Below are positions 11,086 through 22,830 of a stretch of 64,000 bases of DNA, in pieces. Location of the stretch: positions 75,046,001 through 75,110,000 of the forward strand of contig CM043698.1 in the NCBI GenBank assembly GCA_023935145.1, given 5' to 3'. Each line of letters starts with the position of its first letter. The first letter of the stretch is position 1. Made by a program: the position numbers and the translations under genes. Under the pieces are notes generated by a model. The model made no database searches. It saw only the letters and a list, made by a program, of their open reading frames with translations, and had not been told where the DNA came from. Origin of the DNA: Bretschneidera sinensis (taxonomy: Eukaryota; Streptophyta; Magnoliopsida; Brassicales; Akaniaceae).

Positions 11086-11216
11086 AAATTTTTCTTCTGC
11101 GCGCCCTTCCCTCCACCGCGCCGTTCTCCCAAAAAATTCTCCCTGCTCCGCCCTTAGCTCCACCACGTCATTTCCCCCAAAATTTTCATCCCTCCTGCGA
11201 GCTCCCCCGGTGAGTT
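11048..11216 (+). promoter_or_regulatory. Probable CACTA-1 promoter, leader and first splice donor
   Basis: A TATA-like AATATATATAATAT at about 11,052 is followed by about 150 bases of C-rich, low-A sequence, unlike anything around it. A consensus splice donor (CGGTGAGT) comes at about 11,207. That arrangement fits the promoter, short non-coding first exon and intron of the transposase gene. No transcript evidence is available. Confidence 0.45.
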
Positions 11217-13218
11217 TCATCTATCTTATGTTCTTTTTTTTCCTTTTTTTTTCTCTCTTATGCTTAACTTCCAGTGGGTAAGTCCTCCAACCCTAATATC
11301 TTTAAACTTTCTCTTGTTAATAGTGATTTCGGTTATAATTTTCTTTGGTTTTATGATTGCCATTGGAGCTTGCTTGTGAGAAATTATCATTTTTTTCGTT
11401 GTCGCTTGAATCATAGGATGTGATTCATTTGTTTGATTTTGAATTTCAATTTCGTGTTTCTTCTCTGGTTTTTTTTTATTCAATTGAGAGTTCTGTTTGG
11501 AATCAATGATAACACCAGCTCATCATTAGCCCAGAATCACTTGCTTACATTAAAAACTGTAATGCTCGGAACATTAATGAAAAATTCAATACAATTCATT
11601 GAAGATCAAACAGAAACTAGCAAGTGAATTTTTTAAACAGTACTTAGATGTGGCAAAGATCTAAAATTCAAATCAAAAGAAAAGCTGGGTATACCAGGTC
11701 CAAAAGCACAAATCTCACAAGTATTTCTTTTCTTTTTCCTCTGTTTCGCGGGGGAGGGGGGGCGGCGGCAAGAGGGGATGTAAGCTGACAGCAGTTGGAA
11801 TGTAGGCTTTTAGGTTCTCTAATAAGCATATTTTTCATTTTGAGAAGTCTTTGAAATTGCCATGCTAGAGAAGGCGCTCTCACAAATAAGTATATGTAAA
11901 GACAACCAAGTATATATTTGAAGCATGAACTAATCAAGGATAAGAAAGTGTGTCATTTACTTTTCAATTTAAGTTCCATATGGTACAAAAAGAATGCCTA
12001 CAATTCAATTAGTAAAGCAAAACGTTTTGGTAGAGTTTCTCAGTCTATTTTCTATATCCAAAGATGTAATGTGGACAGGAAATAACCATACCAAAACTTC
12101 TGCACCCTACACCTTCACCATGTGTGCCTCAGCTGGTGAGGAATTTAGGTCTTCTCGAGATTGTGATCTCCTACTTTGAAGACGCATCTGACTTCTGTGA
12201 GGGGACCAGAAGGGACCCATGCCACCAGTGTCCCTTACCAATAATAATGATTATGCTAATTTAAATAATTACAGTTTTTATTCATTTGTTTGTTTACTCA
12301 CTGTGCATTGTTTAGCATTAATGTGGATCATTCTACTACAATTTTGATATTCTGTACATGAGTAGTTTTTCCTTAATTAACATTCCAGCTTTCCATTCAT
12401 GCTTTAAAACTGAGTTAGAATACTGATTTTTTTAAGTGTACCACATGCCACCACTTTTGATGAAGTTTGCCATTTGCTTTGGGGAATTCAATTTGATGGA
12501 GTATATAATGGCAATATATAACAATAATGATTATGCTAATTTAAATAATTTTTAGAATTAATAATTATCTTGATAATAATACGATTATATATGAATATTA
12601 ATATTAAAATGTCATATTATATCGTAATAGTATTATTATGATCATATATATTATAATGTTTATTATTATTTTATTTCTACTTATTATATTAGTTTTTAAT
12701 TATTCTTATACTTAATAAGGTTATTATTATAATATAATAATTATTAACAAAAATAATAATTATATAATTTCATATTTAGTAATAATATGTAGTATTATTT
12801 AAATAAAAATAATATGTTATTATTTTCATAAATTATTATAATAAAATGAAATTAGTAATAATCATATTTTAATAATAGTAATAATAATAAATATTTATAA
12901 TAAATTACTATAAAATCATACAATTATTATAAATACTTATATATATATATATTTATTATCATTATCATTGTATTATTATTATTATTTCAATAATTTTTAT
13001 GTTACTTATTTATATTAAGACTGTAATAATTATTAATATTAATAATTTGCTGAGACCAATTGCCAACATGAGTTTGTATCAATTTGTTGTTATCAATTTT
13101 CAGTTCATCCACTTACCAATCAAATCGAAGTTTGTGATTATGCATACTTTTGCCAAAAATATTACAATACTGACTTGATTAACATTGTTTTAGGAAAGTC
13201 TATTGGTGTCATCTAAAA
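11217..13218 (+). other. Non-coding 5' region or intron of CACTA-1
   Basis: No coding motifs. The stretch 11,750-11,777 is strikingly G-rich on the plus strand (runs of five, seven and four G). From about 12,530 to 13,050 the sequence is almost pure A/T with many AATAAT/TTATTA repeats. The corresponding part of CACTA-3 is absent: similarity between the copies begins only about 140 bases before the transposase ATG. A tract TGTTTTAG at about 13,193, present in both copies, could be the 3' splice site before the coding start. Confidence 0.55.
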
Positions 13219-15198
13219 ATGGATAAAAGTTGGATAGATAAACAGAGGTCGAGTAAAGCCTATATGGATGGTGTTGCAAACTTCATTAGATTTGCGTGTC
13301 AGAAAGCTTGTGCTCGTGGTAGTATTGTTTGTCCATGTAGGAGATGTGGCAATTGTTATTCATTTGAACCAGAAATTGTTCAGGAGCATCTATTGTATAA
13401 TGGGTTTAGTCCCGATTACACCAAGTGGGTTTTTCATGGGGAGAAAGTCTCTCGTATAGACCACGCTCACACTAGTTCACAACCCACTAGTGTTCCAGGT
13501 AGCTTCATGGGACGAGATGACGTGTTGGGTTTGCTCCGAGGTGCCTTCCAGGTTACTTGTGAAAACTCAAACAATGAACCGTTAAGTTTAGGAATCGAAG
13601 TGGGATATTCAAATGAGCATGGTGAAGAGCAACAGGCTCATGGTGGGTTTGAGTTCCATTATTGTGGTGATCTTTCAGACGTCGAACATCCAGTTCGTTC
13701 TGCTATTGATGAGACGACTCAGTATCGCAACTTGATGAAAGATTACGATACCAAACTTTATCCAGGTTGTCAGAATTTCACAAAGTTAAGTTTCATGTTA
13801 TATTTACTACATCTCAAATGTTTGAATGGGTGGTCTGGAAAATCTCTGACTATGTTGCTTGAGTTTATCAACATGGCATTTCCGATGTGCGCATCATTGC
13901 CATCAAATTATTATGAAGCCATAAAGATTATAAAAGGATTGGGTCTTTGGTATAAGAAGATTCATGTTTGTCGTAATGACTGCACACTGTGTTGGGGTGA
14001 GAATTTGAATGATGAATTTTGTCATGCGTGTGGCGTGGCACAGTGGGTCAAAAACAAAGTTGATGATGAGGATCCGTTGAATGAGATGGATGGTAAATCG
14101 AAAAACAAAAAGTCAGCTAAGGTATTGCGTTATTTTTCGCTAATACCGAGATTGAAGAGGATATATATGTCATCAAAAACAGCTTCGTTGATGAGATAGC
14201 ATGACAAAGATCAGACAAAAGATGGGATTTTAAGACACCCTGCGAATGGATTAGCCTAGAATGAATTGGATAGATTGTATCCCGATTTTGCAGCTGATCC
14301 TCGGAGTGTTAGGCTTAGCTTAGCTAGTGACGGGTTCAATCCCTTTCGAACAATGAGTTCAACCTATAGCACATGGCCCGTTCTTTTGGTCCCATACAAC
14401 TTGCCAATATGGCTTTTCATGAAGCAAACATCCTTCATCCTTTCAATGGTGATTCCTGGTGAGAGAAGCCTTGGTAATGATATTGATATCTTTTTGTAGC
14501 CTCTAATTTAAGAGTTGAAACAATTATGGGATGGTGTTGATGCGTTTGATGCGTCCACTAATTAAAGCTTTAAGCTTCACGCTTCTCTTCTTTGGACCAT
14601 TAATGATTTTCCAGCCTATGCAAACTTATCTGGTTGGAGCACCAAGGGGCGGGTTACTTGTCTACGTTGTGGGGAATCTACGCATTCTGTATGGTTAAAG
14701 CATGGGGGAAAGTTTTGCTATATGGGTCATCGTCGATGGTTAGCAGAAAACCATGAGTTTCGTTTTCAAAAGGATCAGTTTGATGGCACCATAGAGTTGG
14801 GATCTGCTCCTGTTCCACAGTCTGGGCACGGTGTTTTAAGACAACTAGAGGGTGAAAACTATAGCTATGGTAAAACCTCAAAGCCTTCTAAGAAGAGGGC
14901 AAGAGAGGATGTTGGTGCCTCTACGAGACATGTTCTAGCAGTTGGTGCCTCTAAAGCCCTTGATCCCCATGAGCTTGACTTATTGGAGTCGCATGTTGCT
15001 TTGACACTCTGTCATTTGGAGAAAATATTTCCCCCGGGTTTCTTTACCATTATGGTTCATCTTATCATTCACTTAGCCTCTGAGGCTAGACTTGGGGATC
15101 CCATACACTACAGGTGGATGTATCCTATTGAGAGGTTAGATATTCAAAGCTATTTTGTGCACTTTGTTTTTTTTGTTATATATTGGATACTTAATTAA
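13219..15198 (+). pseudogene. CACTA-1 TNP2-type transposase, N-terminal and central part (broken)
   Basis: ATG at 13,219 opens the transposase-associated domain (MDKSWIDK.....Y..GV..F..FA, then CPCRRCGN). A TNP2-like core follows (KLYPGCQNFTKLSF, LHLKCLNGWSGKSLTMLL, KIHVCRNDCTLCW...CHACG). Stops at 14,197, 14,257 and 14,497 replace Trp, Trp and Gln codons that are intact at 58,556, 58,616 and 58,856 in the sister copy. The frame continues through SGWSTKG, WLKHGGKFCYMGHRRWL and on to DPHELDLLESHVALTLC. Near 14,925-14,945 about 540 bases present in CACTA-3, including the HNLDVMHIERNVCDN motif, are missing. Part of the catalytic core is therefore lost. Confidence 0.9.
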
Positions 15199-15219
15199 TC
15201 TTTAATTTTTTGGCTTCGC

Positions 15220-16436
15220 AAGGTATTTAGTGCGCTTGAAATCTTACGTACGTAATAGAAGTCGACCTGAGGGGTCAATTGCTGAAGGGTACAATGGGGA
15301 AGAGTGTCTAACATATTGCTCCCAATACTTCAAAGGTGTAGAGACAAGATTCAACCGTCCCCAAAGGAACAATGATACCGTAAATTTTTCGAATGAATAC
15401 ATGTTTTCCTCTGGTGAACGGATAATGGGAAAGATTGTGAGTGTTGAGCTCGATGACATGTCATTGGCTCAAACACATCGTTATGTGTTGCTCCATAATG
15501 ATAAACTTTCTGACCTTTGTAGGTTAGTATCAATAAAGGAACTTAATATGGTATCATGTGTTTAAATTGAGTTTTTATTACTTGTTGTTAGCAGTGTGAT
15601 GGCTAACAGTTACATAAAAATATCAATTATTGCAGCTTATTTTTGGCTGCTCAAAGGCTAACCAACCGTTCCAATCGACCAATACAAAGTCTCGAATAAA
15701 AGTGGTTGGTTGAGAAATTTCCCTCATGGCTTATGAGGCAGGTTAGGCATAATAACAAGAGTCTTCGATTTCTATAAGTGTTATAAATAAAACATTGAAT
15801 GTTCTTGTCTCATATTAATTGTTGGAAAATGTTTAGGTGCCATGAATGGCGGATAACGATTATTCAGATGAACTAATTGCCTTTACTCGAGGTCCGAATA
15901 ATGTTATTAGGAGATTTAATGGATTCAACATCAACGGCTTTGAATTCCACACAAATGAACGTGAGAGGTGTAGACGATCTCAAAATTCGGGAGTTACGGT
16001 TGAAGCGGATGATAAAATGTATTATGGTGTGCTCAACGATATCATCGAGCTGGATTACTATGGGATGTTTAAGATTGTATTGTTTCGTTGTGATTGGGTG
16101 GATATTAATTCACCTAGGGGTTTAAAGAAAGATGCAAGTGGTTGCATTCTTGTGAACTTGAATAGGTTAATACACACTGGTCAGTTATTGAAGGATGACC
16201 CGTTCGTACTTTCATCTCAAGCGAAGCAAGTGTTTTATGTGCAAGACCCAACAATGAAAGAATGGTATCATGTTGTGATCACAAAGCCAAGGGACCTATA
16301 TGAAATGGGAGAAAAAAGGCAGGAAGAGGATGATGACACTTACAATCAGTGCATGCCTTGTAATGTAGTGGTAGACGATCAATTAGATTGTATCTCAACT
16401 TAGGCTAGGATGGACATTGACGAAGATACCAACTAG
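15220..16436 (+). pseudogene. CACTA-1 transposase gene, 3' exons (DUF4218/DUF4216-like)
   Basis: After an apparent intron, the frame from about 15,224 reads YLVRLKSYVRNRSRPEGSIA then GYNGEECLTYCSQYF, as in the DUF4218 region of plant CACTA transposases. A second block from 15,846 (FNINGFEFHT, YYGVLNDIIELDYYGMFKIVLFRCDWVD, KQVFYVQDP) is DUF4216-like. A TAG at 16,401 replaces a Trp codon that is intact in CACTA-3, and the original stop is probably the TAG at 16,434. These domains usually form the C-terminal half of the transposase. Exact exon borders are uncertain. Confidence 0.85.
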
Positions 16437-16894
16437 TCTTATGTGCCTTTCCATGTAATTATATTTGGATGTGTATTTATGTGATGGACATGTGTGTCAA
16501 CGAGTGTTGTAAAGTTTTATTGTAATCTATCGGGTTACTGTTGCTTTGTATCACACTTAACAAGAGTCCTGAACTTTTTTGCATACAGTTTGTGGAATGC
16601 TACTTTAGACTGTCATAAATTTTTGTTTTGGTTGTATCATTGATTATTGCTTGTTCTTGAAATCCATTTTGAATCACTTATTTGTTCATAACTTCTCAGG
16701 TACTCAGAAGTTATTGATTGCTGCATTTGCTGCGACCCCTTGACCATTCCTATCTTTCAGGTGTGGTTCTTCTAATTCTTGTTAACTTTTAATGTATTTT
16801 TGATAGTGTGAGATATAATCATTTTAATATTTTTATCTCTACAGATTGCAAGATGTATAGGTCCAAAAATATCCCTCCATCGGTTTGAGATAAC

Positions 16895-18083
16895 ATGTCA
16901 AACCAGTATGCAGCTGAGTCTTCACACCATCAAGAAGATATTCACCATGAGCATGAGTATCACCTTGATGATGATACTGACACGTAAAATGATTCTGAGA
17001 CCGATCCAATAACATCGGGAAGTGAGCACAATGATAGTGAACAATACGAGATAATTGGAAATTTTTGTATTAGAATACATTCTATCTATAACTAGTTTGA
17101 TACCACATTGTTATACTAATTATATAATTTATGTTTTCAGTGTATAGATTTTGAAGGGAGGGTGAGGAAGCAGACACATGTTCTGAGAACCTCATAAGTG
17201 TGGTGCCTTGAACGTGGGAAAAAAATTGTGGTCCACTTCAATGCACGTCATCAACCTATTAAGAAAGGTGGCCAAATGTTAAGTAGCTGGTTGGGCAAGG
17301 TAGCGAAGAGAGGGAACTTTTGTCCACTTAATTACACGGATTGGAAGAAGGTCCCTTCTAGCTACAAGAAGGACCTTGTTATATTGATTCGGGTAAGTAA
17401 CAACTTAATAACCATTGATTGCCTCCAATCTCTCTTTTTGTTTTTGTTTATTCGTGGTGTTGTACATGCATAATCCCTAACACCAATAATGCTTATTTGA
17501 CATCGATTTCCTTTCTGTGTGGTAGAGGAAGTTCCATTACCCTACGATTGAGGCGATAGACAACATTTTGTTGAGGATGATAGGGAAAAAATGGAGGGAC
17601 TACCGATATGTGCTGAAAAAGGGACTACGTCAAGTTTTAAGCAATGATGTTCCAAAAGGCATAGATCAAGACCATTGGAAGCAACTGGTGAACTACTGGT
17701 TCTTCGACCAAAGTGAGGTTGTTTTAAGATAATATGTTCATTTGGATTCTCATTGTTTCTATTTTTCTATTAATGACTGATTATTGAATTGGTTTATTAT
17801 TGGTGTAGAAATATTCGACTATAAGGACAGTGGCACGTGAAAGACAACAATTTCCTCACACGTCTGGTTCAAAGAGTTTTGCTAGACGACGGGATGAATA
17901 TATGAGTTAATTTGCTTTATTAATCCAATCTTTCATTTATGATGTCACTGTCACAATTTGATCTTTTTCCATATATGATAGGAGATGACACATGAGAATG
18001 AGCCCGGGCGCGTAGAGTTTTTTGCTGAAACTCATAAATGCAAGGATGAGACTTTTATTGATGATGCATCATGACAATTTATG
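16895..18083 (+). pseudogene. CACTA-1 second gene, exons 1-5 (Ptta/En/Spm plant transposase)
   Basis: Exon 1 starts at ATG 16,895 (SNQYAAES.HHQED) and has an early stop. Exons of about 17,141-17,392, 17,526-17,717, 17,809-17,901 and 17,982-18,083 are bounded by mostly good GT/AG sites and encode a basic region (GKKIVVHFN, KKWRDYRYVLKK, KQLVNYW). HTSGSKSFARRRDEY then VEFFAETHKCKDETFIDDAS follow, the hallmark of the plant Ptta/En/Spm family. The donor after exon 4 reads ATGAGT, where CACTA-3 keeps GTGAGT. The protein is expected to bind DNA at the element ends beside the transposase, by family knowledge. Confidence 0.85.
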
Positions 18084-18298
18084 GTAAGTTGAACATCTTT
18101 AAAAATAGGGAAAAAACCTAATTTTTTTTTTATTCCTTCCTATTATCACTTGATGTGGAATGAAAGAAAGAAGAGAGCCTTCAATTAAGTAAAGAAATAT
18201 ACAGCTTTCATCAAGGAAGGGTGATAAAATATTTTTGACCCAAAAGTTTGATGTTATTATTTTTTTTGTTGTGTACACATGTAGTACTCACTTTCTGC

Positions 18299-18379
18299 CT
18301 TTGGAATACATCTGTCTGGTTCTTGTGCCTTTAGGATTAATCTGTTGGGCAATGTGATCCTGACATATATATTAGAGCT
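18299..18379 (+). repeat. 81-bp direct repeat, copy 1
   Basis: Identical to 19,210-19,290, from CTTTGGAATACATC to TATATTAGAGCT. It lies in the large intron of the CACTA-1 second gene. The spacing between starts is 911 bases. Confidence 0.95.
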
Positions 18380-19209
18380 AACATATAAATTTTGTAAGTC
18401 AGTTCAAACATCAAACAAGAATTTTAGTTGCACATTGAGACAGGATAGCAGCAGATCTCTTGTTGTTTTTTCCTTCTTTTAATTGATTTTGGTTTCCTTA
18501 AATGGAAGAAAAAGAAATTGATTCCCAGTCTATGATGGGGTTTCAATTTCTCTACAGGTAAATATTAGGCTTTACTTGATGCTGGTGAAGCAAATACTTG
18601 ATATGCTCTCATGTTAAGTACCTCCTTCGCAATCTGATAATTTAAATTGATTTGCTTTCTTGTATTAATTATCCATAGATTAGTGTATAGTTCAGAATAA
18701 TGATGTTAATTGTAGTTGGATGTTTTTAAGAATACAATTTAATTAAGAGTATTATTTTAAGCTTAAGAATGCATATAGTTGCATGACCTTGGAGTAGTTA
18801 ATAAACCCAAGCTGGGAACACATGGGACTTTGTATTGAGCCGGTGACCCGTAGCCTATTCCTGGCTTTGGATCACCGGATTTATGGTTGTGAAGCAGCTG
18901 GAACACAGCTGATATGGACCCTTGATATCTATCTTCCAAAATCAGTTTTTAAATTTGCCACATAATTCTCTTCTGTTTAGTGGTTACAAGTAGGACGTAC
19001 ATGACGTTTTGAATCTCCTAAATATCTCTTATGAAATTGTTGGAAGTGAGTAAGGTACTCATGCTTTTGCCGCAGGTAGTGTAGTGTTATTAATCAACAT
19101 TCATTTTGAGGATATTTTTTTCTTTACTATTAGTGTGGATTTAGAATTTTTTGTTAGTGAGATGATGTAAACCGTAAATATAAATATTATATATGCTTAA
19201 GAAAAATGA

Positions 19210-19290
19210 CTTTGGAATACATCTGTCTGGTTCTTGTGCCTTTAGGATTAATCTGTTGGGCAATGTGATCCTGACATATATATTAGAGCT
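19210..19290 (+). repeat. 81-bp direct repeat, copy 2
   Basis: Exact duplicate of 18,299-18,379. The absence of differences points to a recent duplication compared with the heavily mutated surroundings. Confidence 0.95.
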
Positions 19291-19753
19291 GTGTTTGAAA
19301 TGATATCCTAGTTACACTTTTGGAGTTGTGCTGATAAAAGTGGGATGATTTTGTATGGTGGTGACCACCGACGAGCATAGATGATACTTTGTTGCTTTGC
19401 ACATTTTGTTTAAATTAGTTTAAGTACTCTATAGATTTTGCACCAATTTTATTTTATGTATAGATATAAATTTATGGTGGTAAAGCAAGGTTACAGATAT
19501 AGTTTTTTCTCTTAGATGATTTTGTTTTATCCTCTATTTCTTTTTGGTTGTTTCCTTGTTAAGTTGTAAATTAGCTACATTGCTTGGATTGTATATTTGT
19601 TTTTCTTTTGCAGGAGGTTTTATGAAAAAATATGGGAAATTCTGCCCGTTTTTCTATAAAATATGATAAACACATTTTGTTTTATGTATATTGCGCTGCA
19701 ATTAGCTACTGAATTTTCGGAGGAGTTTAATCTTTATTGTTTCTTAATTGTAG

Positions 19754-20140
19754 GTGACAGCTGAAGCTCGTGTTGCTGAACTTGTTGCAGCTTCAAGATC
19801 CTCTGATGCTAGCAATAATTTAGCAATATAAAATGAAGTCTTCACCGAACTTATGGGTGAAGAGAGTTCCGGTCGTGTCCGAGGTCAGGGTTTTGGAGTT
19901 ACACCTTCTGCTGTGTTTGGACTTTCAGCTCAAATAAGGAATGATATAGGATACCATGGGGCCTATGCTGAAGAGATAAATAGTTTGAGAGCACAAATAG
20001 AAGAAAACAATCAACAGTATGCGCAACAAATTCAACAAATAACAGCGAGACACGATGATCAAATAAATAATATGCAATTCCAAATGGATGAGCTGAAGTT
20101 TTTACTACAACATTTGGCTAATAGAGGACCTCATGATTGA
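19754..20140 (+). pseudogene. CACTA-1 second gene, last exon
   Basis: After TTGTAG the frame reads VTAEARVAEL, then EVFTELMGEESSGRVRGQGFGVTPSAVFG, the conserved C-terminal 'E.GRVRG.G.GVTPS' motif of the plant En/Spm family. A coiled-coil-prone tail rich in Glu and Gln (EEINSLRAQIEENNQQYAQQIQQI) follows to TGA at 20,138. One stop near 19,830 interrupts the frame between the two motifs. The coiled coil suggests oligomerisation, by inference. Confidence 0.85.
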
Positions 20141-20373
20141 TTTCGTGATGCTCAAATAATTTTTCATACTACATTTCCATTACTTTGTTTTTGTATGAAT
20201 TTTATATATGAACTATGATTGTTTTTTTGTGTAAATAAGACGTTTATGTTGACAGAAGGAATTTTTATGGATGATGCATTTTATATATCGAAGAACATTT
20301 GCATATAGAATGTTGATATTTTAAGTCAAAGTAATGTAAAAACACAATTAAAACCGAAATTCATATTGTGGCG

Positions 20374-20640
20374 GCAAGAAACTGTATTTTTCGCGGCGCT
20401 TATATACCGACGCTTTGAAGTGCCGCTACATACCGGCGCTTCTAAGTGCCGCTACATACCGGCGATTCTAAGTGCCGCTATATACCGGTGCTTCGAAGCG
20501 CCGGAAAAAAATGCATATTGCGGTGCTTTTTCAAAGCACCAGTATTTGCGTTTCGACACCACACATTCTAGTGCTTGATCCGGCGCTTGCAAAAAACGCC
20601 AGAAATTCATATTGCGGCGCTTGTAAACGTCGGAATATAC
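20374..20640. repeat. Right subterminal repeats of CACTA-1
   Basis: Eight or more GGCGCTT-type units, several arranged as CCGGCGCTTNNAAGTGCCG half-palindromes with TATATACC/CATACC spacers. They mirror the left array and stop about 40 bases before the right CACTA end. Confidence 0.9.
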
Positions 20641-20682
20641 AAAAAAAAAAAGCATTGGCTGACAATTTATCTTGTAGTGTAT

Positions 20683-21338
20683 GCTTCTTCTCCTCCTTCC
20701 AGTTATTACCAAGCTAACTGCAATGATGGGGTACTTACCTCTTTCTTCAAGAATTGCATTATATTATTTGGGTGCATGCTCTGACTTTACTTTGGCAATT
20801 ATATTTAATTCATTGATGTAAACCTTCATCAAGTGAGAACAATTCCATTTTATAGCATGAACTGACATCCATAGTTTGCATGTGTTTAATTCATATAATT
20901 ATCTTTTAGAGTCAATTGTATATTTTCTAGTTGTCTACTTCGACGAGTAGTAGCCTCACAGAATATTATAGCGCTGAACATAAGAAGGGCCCCGTAGATC
21001 CATTATAGAAGTAATTGTTATCAACATTTTAATTTTCAACTTGAAGTTGGAATGTTTTGTTCATCATTTTTGTCTCTCATATGTCAGAGTTTTTATGTCT
21101 TCAATGGATTAAGGTCGACTATGTGTGCTTACTAACCATTAAAAGATACCGAGAGTCATTGGATACTTAGATATGTTTAATTCTGCACAAATTGAATTTC
21201 ATAAAGTATAACAAAGAATAATATATTTGGGAGTACATCATAAATATAGTCCAAATTAAAAGAATAATCCCATATTACCTAACTGTTTTCAAACAAGTAT
21301 CAAGAAATGGCAAAATGAGTTAATATAATGCTTTTGAA
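20683..21338. other. Unassigned DNA between CACTA-1 and CACTA-2
   Basis: About 650 bases with no coding or repeat signature I recognise. It is bounded by the target duplications of the two DNA transposons, so it predates both insertions. Confidence 0.5.
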
Positions 21339-21364
21339 ATTCATTACAACAAAAGTATTAATTT

Positions 21365-22830
21365 GTGGTGAATTGTTAGTGACGCGTAAAATTTCATCAT
21401 CAAAAGCGTATCTACAACGACGAATTTTAGTTAGCGTCACGGATTTTGAGGCGTGTTAATTTTAGGTGACGCATAACGTCACAAAATGCGTGGCACCAAA
21501 TATTTCCGCCAAAACAAAATGGAGAAAAACTATTTTGTGACATTTAATGTATATTGGTGACAATTTGTTTTTGTCACTTAACGATTTTATATTTTGTGAC
21601 ACAAATTTTAGTGTAGAGGATAATTAAAATATTTTGTGACGCATAATTGTTGTCACCGATGATCAAAGTAAAAATGTCTACTATTTTAAAAAAATTATAT
21701 GTGATGAACGCAAGTTGCCACCAATAAATTTTATATTTAGTGATAAACATTTTTGGCGTCACGTATAATGAAAATAATGAGTGACACATTGCGTTCGTCT
21801 CTAATAAAATAAAAAAGTTTTGATTATTTGTCTTGAATTTCTGCGATGACAAAGTGTCACTAATAAATGCTATATTTTATGGTACAAATATTTAACATTG
21901 CAAATTATTTAAATTTTTATTGACATTTAATTTCATCAATAATATTCATCATGAAAAGGCCATCTATAGTGACAAAATTTCATTATCGTCAATTGTTTGA
22001 AAAGTATTCATTTTACATGTTGAAATAAAATAACGTCACAAAAGTGTGGCACCAACCAGTCCCTCCAAAAAAGGTTGGAAGGGAATGTTTTGATGGCCTT
22101 TAAATATATTGCTGACGATCAGTTTATGTCACTAAATGATTTTTATGTGACACGTAGACATTACAGATTTCTAACGTTTTTTGTGACATGTAAATTTTGT
22201 TTCCAATAATCAAATAAAAAAAGTTAATTTCTTGGTATATTTCTAGTAAAGAAGTTAGGTTGTCACAAATAAAAAATTATATTTTGTATCGAATAGTATT
22301 TGCGTCATACATTAGTAAAATAAATGGTGACACTTTTTTTTCATCTCCACTAATATTGATTTATGCCACTAAATGGTTTTTTTTAATGTGAGACATGAAG
22401 TCTGATGTCACATGACGTGTAGGTTTGGTCACCAATAATAAAATAAGATGAGCTACTTTATTGCTACATTATTAGTGACAGATATAGCAGGTTGTCACCA
22501 ATTAAATTCATATTTCTTGACGAACATTGTTTGCGTCATGCATGAGTAAAATAATTTGTGATACATTCCTTTTATCAACACTAACACCTATTTATGTTAC
22601 TAAATGACTTTCTTAAAGTGTGTGTGATGCAATGTCTAACGTCACAAGTTAACTAACTTTTTGAAATACATAAGTTTCTTCACGAATAATCAAATCAAAT
22701 GAGTTAATATATTGTTACATTATTAGTGATGAAAACATGTTGTCACCAATAAAGTTCATTTTTCATGATGAGCAATAGTTGCACCATGCCCGAGTAAAAT
22801 AGTTTGTGACACTTTCTCTTTGTTATCACT
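21365..22830. repeat. Left subterminal GTGAC/GTCAC repeats of CACTA-2
   Basis: Phrases such as TTTGTGACGCAT, GTTGTCACCAATAA and ACGTCACAAA recur every few tens of bases in both orientations, over almost 1.5 kb. That is longer than most subterminal arrays and implies internal amplification. The consensus differs entirely from the GGCGCTT repeats of CACTA-1, so the two elements belong to different families. Confidence 0.8.

Larger units (their letters stand above)
18084..19753 (+). other. Large intron of CACTA-1 second gene
   Basis: It begins GTAAGT right after exon 5 and ends TTGTAG before the last exon. The 1,670 bases show no coding motifs but contain two identical 81-base segments. It does not align by eye with the sequence after the same exon in CACTA-3 (63,160 onward), so intron content differs between copies and foreign DNA was probably gained in at least one of them. 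Confidence 0.65.
10722..20679 (+). mobile_element. CACTA-1: En/Spm-type DNA transposon with two genes
   Basis: The left end reads CACTGCAACA and the right end ...TCTTGTAGTG, whose complement is CACTACAAGA. These are the CACTA ends, with one or two changes. The three-base target copies are CAT (10,719-10,721) and TAT (20,680-20,682), one transition apart. Both ends carry dense GGCGCTT/AAGCGCC subterminal repeats. The interior holds a TNP2-type transposase gene and a second En/Spm-type gene in the same direction, as in autonomous plant CACTA elements. Stops, an internal transposase deletion and splice-site damage make this 9.96-kb copy defective. Confidence 0.9.

Noticed and set aside
11668..11937. 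Minus-strand 89-codon frame in the CACTA-1 5' region
   Set aside because: Created by the G-rich tract (Pro run) with no domain; probably intronic.
12530..13050. Matrix-attachment or replication-origin role for the AT-only tract
   Set aside because: Only composition supports it; CACTA-3 lacks it, so no function is inferred.
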